Assembly (NCBI GenBank): GCA_030562195.1
Contig: CM060203.1
Location: 12,838,534 to 12,902,533, forward strand
DNA length: 64,000 bases
Origin: Nipponacmea schrenckii
Taxonomy: Eukaryota; Mollusca; Gastropoda; Lottiidae
Reading direction: 5' to 3'
The notes under the pieces were generated by a model, which saw only the letters and a list, made by a program, of their open reading frames with translations, made no database searches and had not been told where the DNA came from. Position numbers and translations under genes: made by a program. Every line of letters begins with the position of its first letter. Position 1 is the stretch's first letter. This document shows positions 52,109 to 63,045 of the stretch, in pieces.

Positions 52109-54458
52109 GTAAGTAGTTATGTTGATAATATGTTTCCTATGATGAACAAAGGACATTAGGAAATGATTAATGCTGATCTAGAAGCCCACTGTTTGTTGTC
52201 TGAAGAAGTTTTGAATTTTCCACATGGTGGAAATTGTTAACATTTCATTAATCAAGCTGGTTAAAATGAAGAAGTACATTTATGTATGATTTAAAGGGCA
52301 CAATTGTAAAATAAAATTAGGTAGCTTATTGTTATAGTATCTTTAAATGACTTTGTAGCTATAGAGAAAGTGGGGCTTGTTACCAGTGAAGAAAGGGACT
52401 CTATTTATAATGGTCTAGAGAAAATAGAGAAGGAATGGGAGAATAATGAATTTATTATAAAATCTGGTGATGAGGATATCCATACAGGTAATATTATAGA
52501 GATATTAAAATAATCTTAAAACAGGTTACTCAGTATTTCATGCAGTGCGATCTTCAGACAGCCCATCTCCCTACTTAAGTTTAAAAGTATTCTAAAAGAC
52601 AAAAGAAATATGTATTGGTGTATCATTATATATACTGTAAGGCTAGAAATTAATGCGTCAACAAATTAATGCGACATGGGGTATAGAGACTAAAATGCGA
52701 GTACAAATTAATGCGATCCGCGATAGCTGTCGCATTTTTTAATATCATTAAAAAGAAAATGGCTTGAAGACATTAACAATGATCAAGATTTTATCCTTAA
52801 ATAGTCAAGTGTGAAAATCTTTTGTTTTTAAAGTCGTTGATTACTAATCAGCTTCAGATTTAGAGATAATTACCTAATTACTTAATCCCGCCCGGTCTTA
52901 ATTTAAATACTTGACTCATTCTACCTTTTGTCTATCATTTGATTTTATTTTCCTTTTAATTCACTTGGAAATATGTATATAAAAATGCGGATACAAATTA
53001 ATGCGATCGGGGATAGGTCGCATTTAACGCATTAATTTCTATCTCGCAATAATTTGTAGCCTTACAGTATATTTTATGGGCACTGTAACACAAGTTTCCT
53101 AACATTTCGACAACCAGAACCTTCCTCATTAGAATAAGATTACAACAATTAGATCGTTTACATTACAATACCTTTTTTGATGTTCATGTGCATTTGGTCC
53201 TTCCTTCATAATATTTTTATTCCACCTTTTATTGTTTATTTATTACTGCTTAAAATTACTATGATTTTTATTATTGTTAAAGATTGCCAAAATAAAGTAG
53301 AAAAAAAAATATTTTCCATCATGGTTATTTTCCAGCCAATGAAAGGAGATTGAAGGAACTGATAGGAAGTGCTAGTGGTAAATTACATACAGGACGCAGT
53401 AGAAATGACCAGGTTGCTACAGACATGAGACTGTGGCTGAAGGATGCCCTAAAATCTTTAACAGGTTTGGTGTCTGATTTCATGAAAGTAATTTTAAACC
53501 GTGCTAATGTAGAAATAGATGTTCTAATGCCTGGATATACACACCTTCAGAGAGCTCAACCAATCAGATGGAGCCATTGGTTGCTAAGTTATGCCTGGAT
53601 GTTGCAGCGAGACCTAGAGAGGTATGATGAGCTTGCCAAGCGTACTGCTGTTCTACCTCTAGGCAGTGGTGCACTGGCTGGTAATCCTTTCGGAGTGGAT
53701 CGTGAATTTCTCGCTAAAGAGCTTGATATGTTGAATGTTTCTGGAAACAGTCTAGATGCTGTTAGTGATAGAGATTTTATCGTGGAGTTTTTATTCGTGT
53801 CTTCCTTGCTCAGCACCCATTTGAGTCGCTGGGCTGAAGATCTGATTCTTTATTGCACCAAGGAATTCAATTTTGTGAACCTCTCTGATGCTTACAGCAC
53901 AGGAAGTAGTTTGATGCCACAGAAGAAGAATGCAGACAGCTTTTGGAGTTGATCCGTGGAAAGTCTGGGAGAATGTTTGGAAACTGTTCTGGGTTTATGA
54001 TGACCTTGAAAGGAGTTCCAAGTACATATAATAAGGATTTTCAAGAGGACAAAACAGCCATGTTTGATACCTATGAAACCTTATCAGGAATTCTAAAAGT
54101 AGCAACAGGAGTACTTTCAACTCTTACAATTCACCCAGAATCAATGAGAGCTGCTCTTAGTCCCGACATGTTGGCCACTGATCTAGCATATTATTTGGTA
54201 AGGAAGGGAGTTCCTTTCAGAGAGGCTCATGGGCTAGCTGGAGGGTGTGTTGCTCTAGCTGAAAAGAAGGGATGTGCAATGTCTGACTTGAGTATGGTTG
54301 ATTTTAAATCGATTCATGCCCTGTTTGATTCAGATGTAACCCAAGTTTGGAACTATGAGAATTCTGTAGACCAGTATAATGCTATTGGAGGGACAGGCAA
54401 ACAGAGTGTTGTACAGCAGATAGAGAAGCTGGAGAAATGGATTTCAAATAGAGGTTAA
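51961..54458 (+). CDS. ASL: Argininosuccinate lyase, three coding exons, one frame disruption
   Basis: Cytosolic homotetrameric enzyme cleaving argininosuccinate to arginine and fumarate; fumarase/aspartase superfamily. Exons: 51961-52108, 52359-52487 and 53336-54458, joined by GT-AG introns, both phase 1. Ignoring a 2-nt disruption the protein is 465 residues, matching the usual length of about 464. Visible: KLWGGRF near the N-terminus; [10 protein letters not shown] (110-119); [16 protein letters not shown] with the active-site His162; and the superfamily signature [10 protein letters not shown] (282-291) holding the catalytic Ser. Right after it, two extra T in the run at 53941-53944 shift the frame. 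Read straight, translation stops at once; the normal sequence (LELIRGKSG...) resumes from 53943 and runs to a normal end. The residue after MPQKKN is Ala, where Pro is usual. Intact splice sites and otherwise undamaged sequence favour an assembly error over a pseudogene, but this is not proven. Confidence 0.93.
52359..52487 (+). CDS. ASL: ASL second coding exon
   Basis: A 129-nt exon between an acceptor ending ttgtag (52357-52358) and a donor gtaata (52488). It encodes residues 50-92: the helical segment of the N-terminal domain, ending in SGDEDIHT. That joins in frame to [11 protein letters not shown] of the next exon, exactly as in other ASLs. Confidence 0.9.
52631..53071. mobile_element. 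MITE-like element inside ASL intron 2
   Basis: A 441-bp element bounded by perfect 15-bp inverted repeats: TATACTGTAAGGCTA at 52631-52645 and its reverse complement at 53057-53071. The motif acaaattaatgcga recurs near both ends, and gcgatcc/ggtcgcattt stretches form subterminal inverted repeats. No coding capacity. The ends sit on TA-rich flanks (a TA target duplication is possible), as in Tc1/mariner-type MITEs, but the superfamily is a guess. It makes up about half of the 848-nt intron. Confidence 0.75.
53336..54458 (+). CDS. ASL: ASL third coding exon (bulk of the enzyme)
   Basis: A 1.1-kb exon after the acceptor ttttccag (AG at 53334-53335) carries residues 93 to the stop. Vertebrate ASL splits this region over many exons, so here it is compact. 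The N-terminal 605 nt are open in one frame and the last 516 nt in another; the break is at 53941-53942. TAA ends the frame at 54456-54458. Confidence 0.92.
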
Positions 54459-54937
54459 CTTAGCTTCAAGTGATGTATTATAATTCTCTGCTTTCCAGCT
54501 GCAAGCCACCCGGTTTTCAGTTAAGATGAAATTGCAGGAATCACGGATTTTGGCTGAAAATTGGAATGGTGCAAATCGATCCTATTAGTGTCTTCAATAC
54601 ACAAAAATTTGTTTAGTTCTTTACAATCTCTTTCAAGTTGGCATGGCATGCAGCTGGAATGTGTCAATTGGATAAAATGTTTAATTTTATGGATAAAATT
54701 TCATTTTTTGGATATTTGAAGCATTTTAATGATGAATCCATTACTCCTAAGTATATTTGCCATTGGCTCTCCATATTTTGGACCAATGCTTGAGATGAAA
54801 TGTGCAATATGATTGATTGTATTGTTTAATGTTATTCTTGTCACTGATAGATATCTATATAATTATGTTTTTAATTTTAAATGATATAGATATTAAAATT
54901 CCTGTTATGTCCTTCCATTTGCTCAGATTATTTTATT

Positions 54938-54943
54938 AATAAA
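54938..54943 (+). terminator. Candidate poly(A) signal for ASL
   Basis: AATAAA 480 nt past the ASL stop, followed by a T-rich and GT-containing stretch. It gives a normal-length 3' UTR. Not proven by a transcript. Confidence 0.5.
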
Positions 54944-56399
54944 TGCCAAAGCTTGTGTATACTACCAAAAATCCCATAATTTTTATTGCCTCCTGCTTAG
55001 TTTTTTTTTCTTTTGCATCAAATTATGTTGAATTCTGTTTAAGAATACAAGGCGGTACTTCAGAAATTCATTGATATATTATGTGGGCCCAGAGAAAAAC
55101 AGTGATATACATATCCAAAGAGGCCACCTTCATTCAGCGACCGTTTTTGAATATTCCCTTGAGTGGTCTCTGAATGCAGGTTCTACTGGATATATATCTA
55201 TGAATTTTTTTAACTACTGTACTATGTTGTTTAAGTAGAATTAATTGTAGTTTTTTGGCTGTTTGTATTAAATTTGTTGATGTGTAATTGTTAAACAATT
55301 CCCTATATAAGTATTAAAATAAGTTTTGGTTTTAATCTTGCTTAAAATATTTCTGAAGTTGAGAGGGGGTTTAAGAGCCATTGAGACCACAGGTATGTAA
55401 TATAGGAATAGAGTTGTATTTTCAGACTGCAGTCAAAAGAGATTCAATGCTTTGAGATTTCTAGAGTATATGAGAGCATCTCACCAATATGAGGTTAATC
55501 CGTTCTTCATTAGAGGAAAACAAAAACAAAATTGAATGATTTGGTAACTTTATATATTAAATTCAATCAGTATAAGAGAAAATATGATTTTTTTATACAA
55601 AATTCAACCAAACCCTATATTACAGCAGGAAAGAAGCTAGTGATGGGTGGGTGATATAACACAGCATCAGTCAGTCTTTAGGTAGGTTTGTATAACCAAC
55701 TTATCTAGTTAATACATTCACATTTAGTTTTTTTCCCCAAAATTCTCAAAATCTCATAAATGGTATCATTTAATTAAATATCTAAGGTAAATTTAAAAAG
55801 ATTTTTGAGAAATAGGAAGCTGAAATTCACTAAAAGACATTGTAAATAGCACAGCTATAAACAATACAAGATGTGTCTTTACAATCATTATGAGCTTTAT
55901 TCTGGAAAATAGAACTCTTCAAAAATATTGCATCTGATTAGACAATGAAAAAAAAGTAGGGATTTTTAACCCATTTTTACCAATCAGATTACAGTACTTC
56001 TTCTAGCTCCATTCAAGAATAATGCTTCATTTCAAACTTAAGTATTCAAATGACAAAAAATAATATTTTTGGGTGTGAAATTTTTTCATTAAAAAAATTT
56101 AAGAATTTAAGTATAAAAATATGTGCATACAAATTTTAACAGTGTATAATACATATTTATAGTAAATTTATCATCTATTTTGGCATTTTAACATCTGTTA
56201 TTGACTCTTATTAATTTCTGAATTTTGTACCATCAAATATTGAGCATAATACAAAATTTATGAAGCACAACCAATCACAATTTCATAATTAAACTATGTT
56301 AAACTCTGTGAGATTAGTATACAGTTAATACTGCAAGCCACATAACTATAGTTGGTCAATGATTTCTGAGTACATTTGAGGATGTAAAAATAAAACCAA
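54944..56399. other. Space between the convergent ASL and CTDSPL genes
   Basis: No ORF. Around 55,120-55,195 a GGCCACCTTCATTCAGCGAC ... GTGGTCTCTGAATGCAGGTT pair forms a small imperfect inverted repeat, likely a dispersed-repeat remnant. Poly(A) signals for both genes may lie here. Confidence 0.4.
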
Positions 56400-57038
56400 T
56401 TGTTAACAGTACATGTATTTTATTTTCACTGTGTTGTGAACTTAGCAATTCTAACCATAAGTCTTTTATAATTACAACATGACTAAACTTCACAATCCAT
56501 TCAATACATTTAACACAGAAATTATCTGAATTGGTCGAAATGTATACAGATATCATTGACTGAATAAAATTTCTATGTTTTTTGCATTTTCAAAAGAGAT
56601 TTTGCAATGATATGAAACAGGCAAAAAGCATATTTGAACAAAAGTAAGAGACCATGAATCATAATACAAAGACTGGTAAGTCAAGACTTAATAGGCCAAT
56701 TAGATTATTTAAATTTTTTAATTACCATCAATACAATTTTTTGAGAAAAATGATTCAGAAAAACTAACTGAATTAAAAAGAAAAAAAAAAATAGAATAGA
56801 AAAAAAGGTAATTTATGTGAACACAATACAAACTGAATACCTTTATGTGGCTTGAGAAAGTAGAAAAGATATAAAATTGAGATATTTATGAAAAATCTGC
56901 ATATATGATAATTGTGGTGCAAATTAAAAATATACAATTTACAAGGCTGAAAATTACCTGACAGTCATCAACTGATCACCTCAAATATTGTAATAAACTG
57001 AGTTGATTTTTAATGTCATTTAGATAGTGGTGTTGCAA

Positions 57039-57224
57039 AATATTTTCGTTATTGGGATAACACTTTCTTGGTATAGCACAGATTCTAGTATGTAGTATGT
57101 ATTGCTGGCAATTAGGTGCCTGACTCTGAGATCGCTGGTTCGAAACCCGTTTGGGTCTCAGCCAATTTTCAGCACTAGAATCTGTGCTATACCAAGAAAG
57201 TGTTATCCCAATAACGAAAATATT
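57039..57224. mobile_element. Foldback element with perfect 51-bp arms and tRNA-like core
   Basis: 57039-57089 and 57174-57224 are perfect reverse complements (51 bp). The 84-nt loop holds GGTTCGAAACC (57137-57147), a textbook RNA polymerase III B box, and an A-box-like TGGCAATTAGGTGCC about 35 nt before it. GTTGCAA and GTTGTAA flank the arms directly (6/7 match), a possible target duplication. It looks like a non-autonomous palindromic element with a tRNA-derived centre. It is probably transcribed in the CTDSPL 3' UTR, where it would form a long hairpin. Confidence 0.8.
57098..57160 (+). other. tRNA-derived segment (A and B box) in the foldback loop
   Basis: Spacing of the A-box-like and B-box elements is tRNA-like, but the arms of a cloverleaf do not pair convincingly and no acceptor stem is seen. 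It is therefore better read as a tRNA-derived SINE head than a functional tRNA gene. Confidence 0.4.
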
Positions 57225-60200
57225 GTTGTAATAAACTCTTCCACACATGCATTATCTTCTTTCAAAATACTGTGTTCAGAACAGTTCATTTACTAATCTA
57301 AGGAGGTTTAAGACAGTCAAATTACTTTCAGCCTAAAGAATATAAACAAAGGAAGTAACACAAAAATCTTAGGATATATTTTATATTTAATTGAGGTCAG
57401 TATTTGAAAGTTAACAAAATTTTGCATGTCTGTTGATGGTTGAGTTTCTGTGGGGTTATAAGACAATTTGATACTAGGTCAAACCCATACAACATGTCTA
57501 ATTTTTATCCAGCTTGAGGTATGTGATTTTGGTGAGTCTAAATATCATCAAGTTCATCAATATTAGGACAGGTGCTTCAAAATGGTGGCCCAGTGTCCAC
57601 CTCTCCGAAAGCCATCAATAGTCATTGAAAGGAAGATAACTGAAAATGAGGTACTGACAAGCTAACAATTTTGAAAATTTTCTTAAAATATTACAATTTG
57701 AATATTCGCCATTTCTTAAATAATGTTTATCATGTGATCAAGTAAGAATGAATTTAGAATTAACTTTATATACTTGATCAAAATTGATTTAAAACTATGT
57801 TTTAATAACCAATCAGATTACTCAATTTCCAAAAATCCTGATTTGAACTTAGTTCAGTTTTTTTATGACTTGGGGTACACTCAATTAAAAGAGTTTTACT
57901 GGCCAATTAAAATCTAGTTTTATATTTTTCATGGAAGGGGTTGTCTTCGATCAGAAGTTTTGCAGTTTCAACAATCCATTATAAAAGGACATGTGGCTTA
58001 ATTCCATATTTTTACAAGTAGTGGCTTGATGAAAACAATTTTTTTTATCAATCGAATTTTGAATTACAAAAAAAAAATTTTGAGACACTCTAATAAAATA
58101 CAACACCTCTTTCAAAATAATTGATGAAAGTTTTCTATGACGTCCAAAATCCCAAATACTGAAACAAAATTCCTATGAATTCTAACAGGTAAAATAGCCA
58201 CGTTAATAAAAATATTGAATTATCCACAGGTTCCATTTGAGGTTAGTATTTATATATATATATATACAGGAACAGATACAAGTCTACTGTTCAGGTAGAA
58301 AAAATAGGGTAAATATATTATATTATTAGTATACAATTTTCAAGTTGGAGTGAAGGGTATTTTACAATGTGCTTTTTATATTTACAATTTGAGTTTATAT
58401 ACAATTACATATAAATAATATGAAAATTGGTGTCTGTAATTTACAAACTTCCATTCAATTTACATGATATATTTCTATCTCTATATTAAAACATATTAAA
58501 AATGTAATTCACAATGTCGTCAACCAAAACGAATTATTGACTCATGGCAGGATTGAGTGTGTAGTAAATTAAACAAGGCGCAATGTTTCTGTGAGTAAAG
58601 CATTTTCATTAAAGATGAAGCACAGAATAGTAACAGTAATTACAATTTAAAAGTTTAAAAGTAATCAGATAACACATGGTTTGGATTGATATTTGTCAGG
58701 AGTTTTCAGTATTTAAAAATTATCTCATTAGTGCATCCAAATGAATTCAGCAATGATATGTTTATCAACGACATGTGAATTACATAGAACATAGAAGTGA
58801 TAAAATTAAACAACTAAGTTCAAACAATGCAACAAGTAGTTAGTGAGGTATAGCACTACATCATACATGAAATCAGTCGTAATACAATAAGTCATTAACT
58901 TCAATGACATACTTAATTATTCCCTTTTATAATTTATTTCATTGTAACTTTATTTCTATACTTGACGCAAATTGAAGCCATTAACTTTTAAACTGGTTCC
59001 ATGGTAACAACCCTGGTTAATAAAGTGTCATACATCACTAATAGCAACATGATTTTTTAGCCCATGCTAGTGTGCATAGTTGTAAAATGACAGATTACTA
59101 TGGTAACCCATGAAAAATAAACTTGAAGCAATTATATAAAATTTGTGCCATCCAACATTAGGGAAAATATTTCACAAATCCTATATGCAAAGTGGTATGA
59201 GCGTTGTTGAAAAATATGAAAAAAACTCCTGTATCTAATACAAAGGTACAAAATATGAAAAACTTGTAATTAGAAGGTTTTCGGCAAGATAGTAATAAGG
59301 TACTTGTGAAGGGATGATTTTATTTTTCTCATCAAAATTTAGATGGAAGAAAAGTGTTGTCCAAAATATGTTGTGCAGATAGTCAATTTTGAGCTGTTAG
59401 CCTTAATTTCAAGCTTAACATTAAAGGTTTGTTGAGCTCCATCTTATGTTTGTAAAATAACTGTTGCTGAGGCTTAATAAAGTGTTGCCAGCCATCATAC
59501 CCTTAGTTCAAATTGAGCTCTTTTAATTCACATGTACACAAGGTGAATTCTGTGCATGTGTAGGAGAGTCCACACAAGACTGAGGGATGTTAGGGTAATG
59601 ATTTTTAAAGCAGGCACTTCGCAATTGAAACATTTTAGGTAAATTTTTAGAATTTTATGTCATTTGCCATTATAGCACTAGTAGGATAAAGGAAATCAAA
59701 TAATATTCTGCTCTAGTCTGTAGACTTTAGATGCACCTATAGCAAAAGCTGATAAGATAAAAGAACCCTGGAAGGAAATAAGGTAAAAGAATGCACGTAG
59801 TCTTTAGTTCTTACGCAGTAACACAATTATGTTAAGAGAGAAACTTAACTGAATCTCTCAAGAACAATATAAACAAGACAAACAACTTCAGATTTCAAGC
59901 ATAAATGATGTAAATAAAATAATTAAAACAAAAATGAGATAGAATTATGGGTCATGAACTAAGATATATGTGCACATACTGGTCTGTTTGAAAACAAAAA
60001 CATAAGCACTCCACTTAGATCAAAGGTGGAATAAACAAGAATTAAAACAATGCCATCTGGACATGTATTTTCAAAATGATCCATGCACTGGGATATCCCA
60101 TAAACAGTGTCCAAGGAAATACCAGTACCCTATCCTTTGAAAACATGCAGACACTTTTTGATTCTTATATTTTTTAAGCTACCGGTACCTTTTAACAAAG

Positions 60201-61144
60201 TGAACTACTTGTTTTTATGTTTTGTATATTACCCAGATATATATACATATCTTTACATAACACAAACTAAAGACAAAACAAAAATTAATTCTTAACAAAA
60301 ACAAATGATGGCATAAAATGATAAATATATATTGTTTAATAATCTTACTTAATAAAAACAATATTTTACAGTTCTTTCAAGACCATATAATTTGGAATCT
60401 AATTCAATATCTGTTTTTGTTTTTTGAAAACTCAATTAGATAATTTGTGTTTGTAGCCTACCTAGAATCATGACACAAAATGTAATAATAACATCAGGTA
60501 TAAATTAGAAAATTAGATCTAAGTTTTAAAGAGCAATATTAATGATTTCTAAATAAACATAATTAATCATTGCAAAATATATAAAAGAAATCATAACAAA
60601 ACAATAACATAAAATATTAAATCATAAATCATCAACAAAAAACATAACTTTTCTGACTAACAGAACAGCTTGCACTTTTAGAGCGAGCATAATTTCAATA
60701 ACTGTTTCTTAAATAATTTCCTTAATAATTTATCGAAAATGATGAACTTAAAAAAACTGTTGAACTTTGACTATCCACAATTGTTCCATTTCATTCTGTT
60801 TCATTTCCAGTAAGGTCAAGGGAGGTAAGTTACATCCAACCAGGAAGTAGTCTCTATTACAGAGTCCTTTATTTAAGTCTTTTATGTCACAGCAAGTCAA
60901 CAATCTCCAATGCATCCTGATTAGAAGAGTAAAAAAATTTAATTTTCCATACGAAAGATCAACCTTTCTGCCATTATATTAAAAAATCCTTCCCATTAAA
61001 TATATAATGAACACATTTTGTCGACAAATGTAAACAAAAGGGAAGGTAGTTGATAAATAATATCTAAATGGTGCTGAAATGGACAGTAAATAGTTATCCC
61101 CCCTATCTAGCTTACTCTTCTTTTAAGAAGTCCTCATTGTTCTG

Positions 61145-61291
61145 CTATGAAGGGGGCGTGGTCGAAGGACTATCCATAGTTTGTTTAAGCACTGAATATA
61201 CACTATCCACTCGTGCAAGTCCCTCGAAAAATGGTATTAAGTCCAAAAGTTCAGAATCCGTCATGTCATCAAACCAAGAAGCGACTGGTAC
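61145..61291 (-). CDS. CTDSPL: CTDSPL terminal coding exon
   Basis: Coding part of the last exon: 48 residues and a TAG stop at 61145-61147 on the minus strand. The acceptor is a T-rich tract ending in GTAG (plus 61292 onward). The phosphatase-core residues are conserved; the last 14 residues are Ser/Thr/Pro-rich and not family-typical. Confidence 0.92.
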   Translation of the reverse strand, partial: VPVASWFDDMTDSELLDLIPFFEGLARVDSVYSVLKQTMDSPSTTPPS

Positions 61292-62177
61292 CTACAAAAA
61301 AAACAGAACACTGTAGACTGAATACAACAAAAAAGAATAATTGATACAAATATTCATTAAATCTATTATTCATTACCTTTTGTAAACAGATATATAAGGG
61401 TTATCAACCTGAAGGGTGAAATATCTATTAAAGATCAAAGAAAATGAAATAAAATCTTGTTAACATCCTACAGTTCTAAACACTTTTGTATGAATCGGGA
61501 AGGGCAATGCCAGGCAGTGGGTAATGACGAAAATTCCAACAATAGATTGATCTTTAACATGTCAGTCATTCTACATCAATGATAAGGGAAAATTGGGTTG
61601 AAAAAACCAAAGGTATTAACAGGGATTTGAACTTTTAGGTCATTAAGAAAAACCTCTAACTTTCTAATTACAAGGTATCATATCAATCTTTGCCAGGAGA
61701 AAACAATAGGAGATTCTGATATTCTTGAAGTCCAATGATGTTATCTCAATCCAAGCCAGGACTGATTCTGTCAAACCAGTAACACACTTAAACTACAGTG
61801 GTTCCTACTTTCTAGGTGAATAATCTTCTAAGCCCACAGCTGGTGTGAACAATTAAGAATAAAGCAATTTGTCTACAGAAGTTAAAGGGACAAATTCACC
61901 ATTTTCAAGGGTTGATTTGGGTCTTGACTATATGTAATTAGTATTTAGAAGCACTTAAATTGCATAATTCTTTCAAAAATACCTCAAACTAGGGATTTTA
62001 TTCGCTATTTCGATATGTTTCTGAGATGAAGGTGTGATTGGTAAAACGAATGAATGCATCTGTCCTGTTAAGAATGAAAACTATACTTACAGCGTTGTCT
62101 GGATGGAAGATGTAAGATGCAGGGGAATTATCTACAATTACCACTTGATTTAAATTTCTACCTAACCGACTTAAATC
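61145..62177 (-). CDS. CTDSPL: CTD small phosphatase, SCP/CTDSPL type (3' part only)
   Basis: HAD-superfamily Ser/Thr phosphatase of the FCP1/SCP family, which dephosphorylates the RNA polymerase II CTD and, in vertebrates, SMADs and REST. Only the last two coding exons are in the window: 62091-62177 and 61145-61291, joined by an intron with gtaag donor and ttgtag acceptor. Together they give 77 residues. The first carries the HAD motif with the conserved acidic pocket, [14 protein letters not shown]. The second carries [14 protein letters not shown] and [17 protein letters not shown], the usual end of the domain, then a tail ending [10 protein letters not shown] that is longer than in vertebrate SCPs. 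The DxDxT catalytic motif is not present; those exons should lie beyond position 64,000. Within the family CTDSPL fits best, but CTDSP1/2 are not excluded. Confidence 0.93.
62091..62177 (-). CDS. CTDSPL: CTDSPL penultimate coding exon
   Basis: An 87-nt exon, phase 0 at both ends, encoding 29 residues from [11 protein letters not shown] to FHPDNA. Minus-strand acceptor is ttacag (plus 62178 onward); donor is gtaagt (plus 62090 downward). The following residues VPVASWF are supplied by the next exon without a break. Confidence 0.92.
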
Positions 62178-62365
62178 CTGTAATAATTAACACATAGTTA
62201 CAATCATTACTAATTATCAAACATATTATATATATTAATCATTTTGCACTGACTTCAGGCAGTGCTTAACATAGAAAAAAAATGACAATTTTATTACAAG
62301 AGCTTCAATATGGTGTAATTATACATGGTTATTCAGGTAAGGGTCAACAAACCTTCCATTATTCA

Positions 62366-63045
62366 ATGTGATACTGTCACAGTGACAGTCATGTTTCATT
62401 GTTTATCTATATTGTGACGCTGTCACAGTGACAGTCATGTTTCATTGTTTATCTATATTGTGACGCTGTCACAGTGACAGTCATGTTTCATTGTTTATCT
62501 ATATTGTGACGCTGTCACAGTGACAGTCATGTTTCATTGTTTATCTGTATTGTGACACTGTCAAAGTGACAGTCATGTTTCATTGTTTATCTATATTGTG
62601 ACGCTGTTACAGTGACAGTCATGTTTCATTGTTTATCTGTATTGTGACACTGTCAAAGTGACAGTCATGTTTCATTGTTTATCTGTATTGTGACACTGTC
62701 ACTGTTACAGTCATGCTTCATTCTTTATCTGTATTGTGACCCTGTCACAGTGACAGTCATGTTTCATTGTTTTTCTGTATTGAGACCCTTTCACTGTGAC
62801 AGTCATGCTTCACTCTTTATCTGTATTGTGACGCTATAACCGTGACAGTCATGTTTCATAGTTTATCTGTATTGTGATACTCTCACAGTGACAGTCATGT
62901 TTCATTGTTTATCTATATTGTGACCCTGTCACAATGACAGTCCTGTTTCATTGTTTATCTATATTGTGACACTATAACCGTGACAGATATATTTCATTGT
63001 TTATCTGTATTTTGACGCTGTCACAGTGACAGTCATGTTTTGTGT
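62366..63045. repeat. 46-bp minisatellite, 15 copies, in a CTDSPL intron
   Basis: Fifteen units with an exact 46-bp period and no indels: the core recurs at 62374, 62420, 62466 and so on to 63018. Each unit has an odd palindrome CTGTCACAGTGACAG (7-bp arms, one central base), perfect in six copies and mutated in the rest, followed by TCATGTTTCATTGTTTATCT. The array lies in the intron upstream of the penultimate CTDSPL exon. Confidence 0.95.

Larger units (their letters stand above)
56400..61144 (-). other. Probable 3' UTR of CTDSPL (extent uncertain)
   Basis: No coding sequence is seen downstream of the CTDSPL stop. The stretch is AT-rich and CpG-poor like the confirmed gene bodies. Vertebrate SCP genes also have multi-kilobase 3' UTRs. 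AATAAA on the minus strand occurs repeatedly (for example near 56.41 and 55.90 kb), so the end is not fixed. It includes the foldback element at 57.04-57.22 kb, Pumilio-like sites at 58.26-58.40 kb and a short TA run near 58.25 kb. Confidence 0.35.

Noticed and set aside
61610..61690. Minus-strand GTTCAAATCCCTG as a possible tRNA gene
   Set aside because: T-loop-like text only; the acceptor and anticodon stems do not pair. Likely a tRNA-derived repeat remnant in the CTDSPL intron.
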